A stretch of DNA of 64,000 nucleotides. Source: Telopea speciosissima (Eukaryota; Streptophyta; Magnoliopsida; Proteales; Proteaceae). Under the pieces are notes generated by a model, which did not search any database, was not told the origin of the DNA, and worked only from the letters and a program-made list of their open reading frames with translations. Position 1 is the stretch's first letter, and every line of letters begins with the position of its first letter. The DNA is taken from the NCBI RefSeq assembly GCF_018873765.1, contig NC_057921.1, forward strand, positions 20,458,604-20,522,603. Reading direction: 5' to 3'. Made by a program: the position numbers and the translations under genes. Of this stretch, positions 32,710-42,046 are shown piece after piece.

Positions 32710-35700
32710 TGTCACACCCCAAACCACCCCTAGGAGGATTGGGTAAGTGACCCAAATTGTATACCGGCAATCCGCCAAATCCCATGGATCTAGAAGTAGT
32801 GCTTACGATTATGGAACCACAACCATCACTTTATCGTAGGTAAGATCAGAGTATCGCAGATAATTACAATTTAATAAACAAAAGGAAATGTAGCGATACA
32901 GGGAAACGGTGATAATATATATACATATAAAAGTTTTATATTTCCCATCAACCCACACACAAAGAAAACAAAGAAACAAAGCTGATAAGTACAGTACTAC
33001 ATACAAAAATATATACAGGACAAGCATACTCAGCCCCAAAAAGGAAAAGTAAAAACTACAACCAGCAAATCAAAATGGGGATAACTCCAGATAACCCAAA
33101 AGGAGTCCCCAAGTCAAAAAGTTGTCATGAACACACTTCAATGGTCTTCATCAACAACCACCGAAAATGTGCGTAGGATCGATATGACCTCCGTCGAGGT
33201 CCACACCAACATCATCATAACAACCAAAACTCTCCTCCTCAAGATAGCCCGCCATGCCACAACGGCATCCACCTGCAAAATCATCTAAGCAAAACATTGT
33301 ATAACAGAGTGTGAGCCCTACTGAGCTCGTGAGCAAATAACATCAATCATACATGCACATGCAACCACAAATCACAATTCAAAGGATCCTACATGATATG
33401 CAAGTCTAGATTTTATTATTAACCACCTACCATTACAACTAAGTTGGGTCTGTGCCACTACAATCCCCAACACATGTATCCCTGGTGCAGGCTTCTAACC
33501 CCTTCCCGCAATACACCCATTGAGTTGTCGAAGAGGACCAGTTAGCTCCCGTAATCGATCACCAAGGTCAGCCCGACCAGCCCTCTGTGATTAACCTATG
33601 GGACAATCCATTTCTTTCTTTCTTTTCTTTTCTGGCTTATAGCCCATGTGCACCATTCTGGTGTTCTATTCATTTCATGTACCATTCCAGTATTCAATTC
33701 ATTTCTTTTTCTCTTTTTTTCATTTTCTGATGGTCGCCCCCACAGGCATCCAACACCTTAACCCCTGTTGGCAAGGGTGCGTGGCACGGGTGATGAAACT
33801 CTAGCCCCATGCCTATATGGCATCATATGAGTCAGGTGGTGTCAATCGCACCCCATACTACGGGCTACCATAGGCCTCATTTCCAAGCCGACTACGGCAT
33901 CTAGTCTAACATTCATAATCATCATATAAGAATTCACAGTGTTGATCAACAGACAGTGATTATGCAGTGATTTGAGTAATTTGAACAGAAGTAATTAACA
34001 CAGCAATTATATTCAATTCTTATTAGCCGGCATCAGATCATAATTATATATACACACACATGATAATACTATTCACTCACCTACACTTGGCTCTAGGTAT
34101 TCAGTCTCAATCTCAGTTCCAGCAATTGTCTGGTTGTTGACCTCAAGCACGAAATCAGGTCCTAGATATAAATCAGAAGTTGTCATGTTAAGCTTTTTAA
34201 ACTATCTCTGTTAGTCCTAGGGTTGACCTAAGCTTACTGGATAGACCCAGGGTTCAATTAGGTTCACTGGGAGTCAATGGGCCTTACACTGGGCCTTAGG
34301 TACATGTCCCGGTGGATGGGCCAGTGTTTGTGGCACAGGGGTAAAGTGGTCATTGCTAATGTCTATACCCAACCCTAGTTCAGAATAGGTGCACAGTGCT
34401 GTCCATGACTTGCCTGTGCAGCATGACCAAGCACAATAGGGTTACAACCACCTGCGGGGCCCACTAGGGTTCCAAAGCATTCTCAATAAAGAACAGATGT
34501 GGGGAAGGGCATTTCAGTCATTTCCCACCTTCCCACAGTGTCCAAGGGCCAATAGGTGAGAAACCCCAAGTCTATCCATCAAAATAGCCCATTTTCCATC
34601 ACTGGGTGATGGCTCTGGGCATTGCTGCATTGCCCAGTGCATTGCCTAGTGGCTGCACAGTCGATATAGGTTGAGTTTCCAAGGTGGGGCCTGTAAGGCT
34701 GAGCCCTAAATGGATCCCTTGCATGTCAGGGGGGTCTGGTAGCCCCTGAGGTGGCCTACCTCATGGTCTAATTTGATTCTCTATCAGATCCATTATTTGG
34801 CTGACAGTGGCTGCCCAAGTAGCCTAGATGAATGGTGTTTAGGGTTTTGGCTAAGCTTGGGAGTTGGTTTTAGCCACGTGCAGGGCTGGAACAGCATTCC
34901 AAATGAGGGTCCAGGGCTGCAATCATCTAGGGTTTGATCTCTGCAGCCCTAGCTTGCACCCAGGGTTCCAATCCATAGATCAGTAGGGCCAACTGGCAGC
35001 GCAGGTGGGCACGGCCAGCTGCGGCTCCAAGGAACAGCAAAACAGAATATTAAAAATGCATAAAGATCTTAGATCTTCCATGCACAAGGTCTGCATGGTA
35101 GATTTAGAGTAGTACTGGGCAAACCCTAGCTAGTCTGGGCTGCCCAGGGAGCTTAAACACAGAAAATCTGAGAGGGAATGGGAACAGTAGGTGTTTATAG
35201 GTGATTTTATACCTGAGCAGGGGTAGGAGCAGCTCGAGCTCAGTCTAGTGTAGGGTTACAGCAGACTCCCCCTCTTCTTCTTCCTTCCTTCTTCTCTTTC
35301 TCTCCTTTTTCCTCTCTTTCTCTCCTCTCGGTTTTAGCAGAGAACAAGAGCTCTAAATGAGCCTAGGCCTTCCTATTTATAGGCCCAAGACCAACTGAGG
35401 TCTGTTTGGCCACTAAGGCTCCTTTTAAAAATCAGTTTTTGAACTGATTCTGACTGATTCTGGGTTCTCTGGTGGGGTCCACAGTGAACTGAGGTCATGA
35501 GGTGGTCCCTCAAACTTCCCTCTATCAGTGGAGGGTGCCCATGTTCATATTGGATGGTCCCCATAATTAAAATAATAAAAAATAAGTAGAATCTGTCACT
35601 GGGCGATGTCACTGGGCCTTGCTGCATTGCCTAGTGCCATGGCCCAGAGAATTCCAGCAATTAAAACTCAAACGGGCTTGGACAGGGGTTTGACCCTAAG

Positions 35701-35995
35701 TCAGGGTATTGTCCCCAAATGCCCATTAGGGGTTTTTGGCACATTTTCCATAGGTGGGTCCCACAGTACTGGGGAGGAGAGAGATTACCTAGAATCCAAG
35801 TCATACATCAGGCTATGAGCTGTGCAAGTGCAAGGGTCTGCTATCCATCTTCTAACAGGTATATAGGAGGACATGCACTGGGTTTCTTCATTGATCCATG
35901 TCACTGGTGTGATTCTCCACAGTGTTCTTGGTTGCATGGTCAGGGGTTCCTGTTCTTCAACATTAATTTTAGCCAGTCAGGGGCAGGGTTTGACA
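32710..35995 (-). repeat. Tekay 5' LTR
   Basis: 3286 bp; minus-strand start TGTCAAACCCTG at 35995 and end GGGGTGTGACA at 32710. Its dyad copies lie at about 34599-34638 and 35597-35636, both with C-to-T losses in CpG (cattgcc for catcgcc). Minus-strand TATA box at 35374-35381. Confidence 0.92.
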
Positions 35996-36000
35996 CTATT
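35996..36000. repeat. Target site duplication, right side of Tekay
   Basis: ctatt, identical to 21447-21451. Confidence 0.85.
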
Positions 36001-37370
36001 GGCTGACTTGGCATTTGGCCAGCCTCCCTCCTACTTATAACATCGGCTAGCTGACCCAGTTGGTTCTCTAGCTTATTAATGGACTGAGTATGTGAGTGAA
36101 TCAGTTGTGTATTCTGCTCGAGTCTACTTAATGCTTTTAGCACCTTTTCCTAAAAGGATTCATTCTATTAGGGTTGAGGATATGCTAGTTGTCCACCCAT
36201 ATAGGCATTGGTTTGAACATTAAATGGTGGCCTATATGGTGGGTTTGGAGGATTATTAGGTACTACGTTTCTCAATGAAAGGTTTGGTTGGTTTCACCAT
36301 CCCGGGTTATAAGCATTGGAAAAAGGATCATTACCCGATTTAGGGAAACCTTGAGCCACTTGTACCTATTCCTGAACAAATTCAGGGTATTATGCAGCCA
36401 AAGGACAGTCCATCACATAATGACTAGGGCTAGCACATAAGGCCTAGGCATCAGTCTGATTAGGGAAACTCATTGGGAAAGGGGACATAGAATGTTGTCC
36501 TACAGACATCAGATAGTCTAATTTCTTGGACAGCATGTCAACCTTAGCAGTCATCTCTATAGTTGGGTTGATCTCATAGAGACCACCCTTCTTTGGTTGC
36601 CCTATGTGTGGAATCTCAGTTCGAGAGGCTGAAGCTTGATGTTGGGAATTCTCACTAAGGGTTTCAAAATGATCCCATACTTCCATCTCATTCTTGTGTA
36701 TAAATGTTCCACCACAAGAGGAGTCCACCATCTACCTATATCGGTCACGGAGGCCATCATAAAAGTACTAGACTAACTGCCATTTCGGGACAGCGTGGTG
36801 GGGGCACTTCCTAAGTAATTCCCTGAGTCTCTCCCACACTTCATAAAATTGTTCACCCTCTGATTAGGAGAAACTAGTAATGGCTCTTCTAAGGCTATTA
36901 GTCCGGCCAATGAGGAAGAACTTTTTTAGAAATTCCTACTGCATCCCCGCCTATCTAGAAATCCTAACCAAATCTAGGGAATGAAGCTAGTTTTTCACTT
37001 TGTCCTTTAAAGAAAATGGGAATAGGAGTAACTTTAGGGCATCTTCAGAGAGGTTTTGGATTTTGACTATAGAACACACCTCTACGAACTCATCACGATG
37101 CTTGTAAGGCTCCTCATTAGCAAGTCCTAACATCTGTATGATGCTGGACTTGATCTCATATTGAGCGGCTTGAGTGGCAGGCAACTGAATACCAGATGCA
37201 GGGGTATAGGCAGTTGGAGTGAAGTGCTCACTCAGCAGCCTTCCCGGCTGGTTTTCGTCACCCATTTTATTACTATTATCCTTAGGTCTAGCCACAGATC
37301 GCTCTATTTCTAGGTTAAGGGAAGTCAGGTTGGAGTGCAAAGAATGCCGACCATGCATAAAACACAACAC
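36001..37370 (-). pseudogene. Athila-3 gag, right of Tekay
   Basis: Gag from MGDENQPGR at 37265 (the frame is open upstream to 37370 with LNLEIERSV). Next comes the capsid core EEPYKHRDEFVEVCSIVKIQNLSEDALKLLLFPFSLKDK (split here for length), a TAG at the next Trp, and SCGGTFIHKNEMEVWDHFE. A CCHC-like CASPSHYVMDC follows, then AYNPGW*NQPN with a TAG at a Trp, then QLGQLADVISRREAGQMPSQPI, where Tekay cuts it. Same order as Athila-2 gag. Several nonsense codons. Confidence 0.8.
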
Positions 37371-37678
37371 AAGTTGAACGTGCTAATTAAACAAAAACTA
37401 AAAGGTAATAACTAAATTAAAAATACTCAATAAAAAATAAAATTCAGAACTAAAAATTAAAAAAATGACTAATTTAAAACTAACGAAAATACTTACCTGG
37501 TGTTGGCAGTTGCGCAATTCCACGTGCTGCCCCTGATGAATGGTTACATAAATGAACTTAAGGGGTTAGGGGAATTAAAATTAAACCTAAACACCCAATC
37601 TAATGCTGGAATTAAAAAAAAAATTACATAAAATAATCCTAATTACATAAAGTCTAGGAATTAAAAGTAAACCAAATT
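37371..37678 (-). other. Athila-3 leader, truncated at the insertion edge
   Basis: AT-rich minus-strand leader upstream of gag. At 37678 it begins AATTTGGTTTAC and abuts the duplication ggcag directly. No LTR end and no tggcg-type PBS is present, although the first bases resemble the AATTTTGG that follows the LTR in Athila-2. Confidence 0.65.
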
Positions 37679-37683
37679 GGCAG
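37679..37683. repeat. Target site duplication, right side of Athila-3
   Basis: ggcag, identical to 17611-17615. Confidence 0.7.
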
Positions 37684-37991
37684 CTTGTCCTACTCGATCT
37701 ACTCGGCTTCCTGCACAAACAAAGAGAACGTTAGGTATACTAAAATTAACCTAATAAAGATATTAAAAAAAATAATAAAAAAAATTCTGCAATTATGAAA
37801 TTAAAGCTAAAGCAAAGTAACACAAAACAAGTCAATCAATCTTAGCAGGCAAAAAAATGCTTAGACCCAAAAAGGATAGGTTGGTCATCGTGAGTCCTCT
37901 CAGTACTCACCTCAGGGTCAGAGCCCCTACGTATACCGGGAACATCACCAGAGTCCCCACTGGGCTCCAGTCGAGAAGAAGACGAAGACAT
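37684..37991 (-). pseudogene. Tat antisense gene, 5' end with probable intron
   Basis: Starts at the ATG 37991-37989 (MSSSSSRLEPSGDSGDVPG). After ...DPE there is a good donor, gtgagt (37910-37905), and an acceptor, tttgtttgtgcag (ending 37711), giving a 200-bp intron. The following 27 bases plus the duplication read into the frame at 17610 once Athila-3 is taken out, with no stop. The phase of the two exons differs by one base, so either an indel or another donor is involved. Confidence 0.5.
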
Positions 37992-38659
37992 GGATGCAGA
38001 AAACTTACTAAGAATACGGAAATAGAGAATGAAGCTCGTGCATTGGGAGGTGAAGGGCACCCGAACGAGAAATGCAGCACGAACAGGAGGAGTAGAGCCT
38101 GCAACAAGGTCGAAAACACCAATGCAAGCACGAGTAGAGAAGCAAAAGGGCAATGAGACAAAATTGAAGGAAGAAGATGAAAGCAGAAAACTCGAAGTAG
38201 CAATAGAGAGGAAGGAAGAACAGGAATCCCAAATTTATAACCAAGGGAAGAAGAGCAATCGCCAAGATCCAACGGTCAGAACAAGAAACCATCAGAGGGA
38301 CAGGAACGAGCAATGGTTGAGCATACCTGAGGCATCATAAAAGCCCACGTCACGCATCAGCTAACGAGTGGAAGACCAGATGCGATGGAGATCAAGCGAT
38401 CGTAGATCAGCCCTGGACATCATAATACCCAAAGCCACGTGTTAAATAACATTTGGAACATCAAACACCATCAGGCTCGAGTGACGGTAGCCTTGCTCGA
38501 GGCACCATCATAACTCCTACCACGCGTCAATTAGCAGATGGAATGTCAAGTCCACTCTCAACTATCAACCATCACATCCCCACGTGTGAAGGCAGGCATT
38601 AAAACCAAAAATCGATTAGACTCCCCTGTGTGAGAATGCCCAGAGGAGTGGGGGGCTCA
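37992..38659 (+). other. Tat 3' noncoding region and polypurine tract
   Basis: On the plus strand this is the element's 3' end, with agaggagtggggggctca (38642-38659) as PPT directly before the LTR. On the minus strand it would hold the promoter of the antisense gene. A minus-strand open stretch (38153-37992) precedes the ATG but shows no known motif. Confidence 0.65.
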
Positions 38660-39268
38660 TGATATGTCAAGAGACATCAGCCACCAATGAGAGATCGACA
38701 CATATATCATGAACGAGTTGAAGTCACATAGGGTAAGCGTGAGCTGACCAGATTCACAAGGAGTAGGGTCTGGGTGCACACTAGACCTCAAAGGATGCAC
38801 ACGCGAGGCCAATCCTCATGCCATAACGAGGGGTCACCAGACTGACCCCCTTATGAGGACAACCTGACGTAGAACCTGGACCGCCCCATAGTGGGAGGGG
38901 ACGACCTGATCACTGCACTCTATTAACGGAAATCCTACCATGAACTTCCATGGCCCGAGATTATCACCCATATGGCGCCTAATAAGGCGCAAGGGGATCA
39001 AGGGATCAATGCTATCCCCAAGATCACCCTAAAATCTCTCACTCCACGCCTGGGGCTCTACTTTCCTATTAGGGCAAGATTCTGCGCACCATCACCTATA
39101 AATAATAGGGTAAACACCTTCCACACTTATTTGATTTCAATTATTCTTATATGCTGCTAAGTGATCTAACTTTTGACGTCGGAGTGGAGACACCGGCATA
39201 GCCCAACCCTCTCTTGCTAACTTTGTATTGCAACAATAGGTCATTCCAGCACAGTTCTTGAAGCAACA
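38660..39268 (+). repeat. Tat 3' LTR
   Basis: 609 bp, TGATATGTCAAGAG to GAAGCAACA, collinear with 9326-9914. TATAAATA at 39097-39104. Confidence 0.9.
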
Positions 39269-39273
39269 GATCC
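39269..39273. repeat. Target site duplication, right side of Tat element
   Basis: gatcc; compare gatca at 9321-9325. Confidence 0.7.
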
Positions 39274-39668
39274 CATGTAGTAATGGAATTAGTCGGCAGT
39301 CCATAGAGCTACTTCTTGGCATGGTCCTTCAGAGCAACGGTTATGAACCGAAGTCTAACTGTATCATCAGATAAATTTTGGACTTTAATCAGAACACAAA
39401 CCTTCTCAAATTCCCTAAGGAAGAGATAGGCATCTTCATTGGCCATCCCATGGAAATGGGACAACATACTAATGAAGTTAGTCTTGAGTTCATAATTATT
39501 TCCTATAGCGACTGGTAGACTAATGTTGGAAGGTTGTGCAGCCCTGGTAGGGTAGAACATATCCTTAAGAGTCCTATACTGAGGTTGGTCAACCATGGTC
39601 GAAGATGGTGGAGAAGGTGGTATTCTAATAAGACGGTTGGTTGAGTCACGGGTCCATACTTTAGCCAC
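39274..39668 (-). pseudogene. Athila-1 gag, N-terminal part
   Basis: Starts MAKVWTRDSTNRLIRIPP at 39668 and holds the first capsid helices (FISMLSHFHGMANEDAYLF, IKVQNLSDDTVRLRF). After LKDHAKK a TAG replaces Trp, then LYGLPTNSITTWD reaches the Tat insertion. The frame resumes at 9320 with QFTIVFW. The joint falls inside a conserved capsid motif, which supports the insertion call strongly. Confidence 0.85.
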
Positions 39669-39900
39669 CTAAACAGATAAGAAGTCTCCCCTTTTTTTTT
39701 ATTTTTTGAATTATAAAGAAAAATAAAAAGACTAGAAAGAAAAACAAAAAAACTAAAAACACGAGGGGACTAAAGATAGTTGGTGCATCTGCCCTTCAAA
39801 GGTTGAAATAATGGTTCCAAAGCTGTAAGGTTACCATATAGGTTGACAGTAAGGGAATCTGTATAGTCTTCACTAGCCACTGACGTGCGACTCCAAAACT
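39669..39900 (-). other. Athila-1 leader and degenerate primer site
   Basis: Between gag and the 5' LTR. Just inside the LTR the minus strand reads ttttggagtcgcacgtcag, which holds the place of the Athila PBS (ttttggcgccgttgcc) but fits it only partly. It may be a decayed or different primer site. Confidence 0.5.
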
Positions 39901-42046
39901 TGTTTATCAAGAAATAATACCACAAGTGTATAAGTCAATCGTAGCCACGGGTCGAACACAAGGAGATAAGCCACTCTATCTTACTCATTTAAAGTAACGG
40001 GAAGTGAACCAAATTAAGATGATTAAACTAACTAACGGTCCTAACACATTTATCTAACGATTCCAATGACCTAACCATTCATCAGCTAACCTATCAAAAA
40101 CTAATGCGGATTACGAGAATGACGGATTAAATTTACCACATCCACACTAAGAATATAAATCCAAGAGCAAAGAGATAAAACCCAAAAATTACTTGATTCG
40201 GACTAAACTTGATAAGGTTTCCTCTACCAAACTTGAATTCGCATCTACCAAAACTGAAAATCAAAATAAAAATTATAAAAATAAGAATCTAACATAGGAC
40301 ATGAGGATGAGAGTAAAAAAATAAAATAAAATCCCAACAGAAGTACTTGAAGTAAAGAGAATGAGAATGAGAGTGGAAGAAATAAAGAGGATGAGAATGA
40401 AAGAAAGAAAGAAAATTAAGATTGATTACTCCCTTCTACCAAACTTGCAATTGAATGTATTGAATGAGCATTGGATGAATGTTTTTGATGAAACCTACGT
40501 TGCTTTAACTTGCATACCTTCCTTTTCCAAATCTCTAAATTCCTCTCATAAGAACTAGAAACTTAGAACTAGAAGGATTGAAACAATAACTACACGTAGA
40601 GATTGAAGAGTTTACAACCAAAATTGAAGAACAATCCTTGAATTAAAATTGCATAAAAGAAATTACAACCATTGACATAAAAATTCAGAAAAGCAAAGCT
40701 AGAAAACTAGAAGCCAAAAATAAGAAAAAGACTAAAAATTTTGATAGCAATTAACACTCTAAACAGCCCCAACCCCCTATGTATTTATAGGGAAAGTAGA
40801 AGGAAGAGAGGGGAAGAGAGAGAGAAGGAGGGAGGATCTCCATGATTTTGAGTGGGCCCCACCTTCCTTTTACATTAAAACTTAGTTGCCAAGAAAAAGA
40901 AAAAAAATGGAAAGTAGAAAATACAAGTTCCTAGCTCAATACACCTACTATTTTTTTAAAAATAGAGCTTTCCAATTTGACTCTTGTGTTTCTTTTTTCT
41001 TGCAGGTGTCTTCTCCAAGTAATGTGAACAAGGCTATCTCCAATCTTTGAACTTTCAACTTTCCAAGGATGAGAGAATATTCCTCACAAGATATCTATCA
41101 CTAGTTAAATTCCCATAATGCCCTTGAAAATTTTGTGGAGAGAGAGAGAGTGTGTGTGATGACTGGGATTCCTTTCTTCAAGAATTAATTAAATTCCCAT
41201 TATGTCCTTCAAAAAAATGTGGAACATGGGGTGCTTATATAGGCTTCACTGTTGCTTTCCTTGCCAAAAATACTCAAAATAGACCCAAATTTCGTCCAAT
41301 TTGGAATTCGAGAGCCCAAGATAACTCAAGTTGAAGTTGGACTGCTTCAGAGCCTTCCAAATGGAATCTTTTGGCTAACAGAAAAGTCTCTTCCGGATTT
41401 ATCGCGATATAGGCATGTAAAAGGAACTTCTGCGTGACGGCACCATTCTAGGCCGTCAGATCTGCCTCCAAGAATCGGACTTGATATCAACCTTCGGATC
41501 GACAACTACTTGAATTTTAAGATACCTTCTGATAATTATAATATGGCCCCTCAAATCCGAACTTATGCTTTACTTTGTCCCCGGCCTATTTTTGATAATT
41601 ACAAATAAACCCCTCTCATAAAAAATGAAAACAGTGGCATGCCATTTTCGCATGTCATTACGGAAACGACCGTAACACTTCGTTTCAACTTGGAATCAAA
41701 TGTCTTTTGAATTGTTGCGAAGCTGACTTGACTGGCTATGCATCCATACTATTGACACCTCAAAATTATGCTAAGGGGCCCACTGTACTCACATTCAAAT
41801 TTGACTGATTGGCGTGATTCTTTCAATGCTCAATCCAAACTTGATTTTCTCAACTCCTAGGCGCTTCCGGCTACTGCCAAACACTACTAAACAACTTAAA
41901 AATGGCTCCTTAGCATCATTTGCTCTATTTTCACAAGAATTCCCCTAAAACCTAAAAATGCAAACAAAAACATTGAGTAGCTCCATTCCAAGTATAAAAA
42001 TGCAAACTTTATAGCCCTAAGATTTCATACATAAATGTGCTCATCA
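39901..42046 (-). repeat. Athila-1 5' LTR
   Basis: 2146 bp; minus-strand start TGATGAGCACATTTATG at 42046 and end TCTTGATAAACA at 39901. The part 40496-42046 matches the truncated 3' LTR. Minus-strand TATAAATA at 40789-40782. Right flank cgcac. Confidence 0.85.

Larger units (their letters stand above)
21452..35995 (-). mobile_element. Tekay (Del) chromovirus, level 4 of the nest
   Basis: Minus-strand Ty3/Gypsy chromovirus of 14.5 kb with very long LTRs (about 3.29 kb each), tRNA-iMet type PBS, gag with a CCHC knuckle, protease, RT, RNase H, integrase and a C-terminal chromodomain, ending at a PPT. Long LTRs and the ...ISRMKFL* pol end next to aaggtggggag are typical of the Del/Tekay clade. 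A plus-strand (antisense) ORF lies in the 3-kb leader. A perfect ctatt duplication flanks it within Athila-3 gag. All genes carry stops. As the innermost insertion it is the last arrival in this nest. Confidence 0.92.
17616..37678 (-). mobile_element. Athila-3: Athila derivative lacking 5' LTR and pol, level 3
   Basis: Minus-strand element with 3' LTR (17616-18979), 3' noncoding region, protease, gag and a partial leader, itself split by Tekay (21452-35995). There is no RT, RNase H or integrase between the protease and the 3' tail, and no 5' LTR or PBS. Yet the 5-bp sequence ggcag flanks both ends and the Tat antisense frame continues across the site. Its coding sequence is close to Athila-2 (shared SLKDK, GGLYEI, NILPSSAYDRF-type blocks). 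Without its host-element insert it is about 5.5 kb. Confidence 0.8.
9326..39268 (+). mobile_element. Tat-lineage Ty3/Gypsy element, level 2 of the nest
   Basis: Plus-strand element with 5' LTR (9326-9914), PBS, gag, protease, RT, RNase H, a second archaeal-type RNase H, an integrase remnant, an antisense gene and a 3' LTR (38660-39268). The two RNase H domains, the PBS motif ttggcaccatctgtggga and the antisense ORF downstream of pol are characters known from the Tat clade (Retand, Grande, Ogre relatives). It is inserted in Athila-1 gag and is itself split by Athila-3 between 17615 and 37684. Every gene has stops, and the integrase core is deleted. Confidence 0.88.
1769..42046 (-). mobile_element. 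Athila-1: Ty3/Gypsy Athila element, outermost of the nest
   Basis: Minus-strand Athila-lineage element, split by a nested 30-kb insertion. From right to left it has the 5' LTR (39901-42046), leader, gag start (39668-39274), [insertion 9326-39268], gag end, protease, RT, RNase H, integrase, a 1.1-kb noncoding tail, PPT, and a truncated 3' LTR (about 1769-3165). The Athila call rests on the NPGWRNHPNFS gag motif, the FMDD reverse transcriptase with DHFPLPFID, and [14 protein letters not shown] in the integrase. Every gene has stops or frameshifts. No target duplication could be found because the left LTR end is lost; the right flank is cgcac. Confidence 0.85.
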
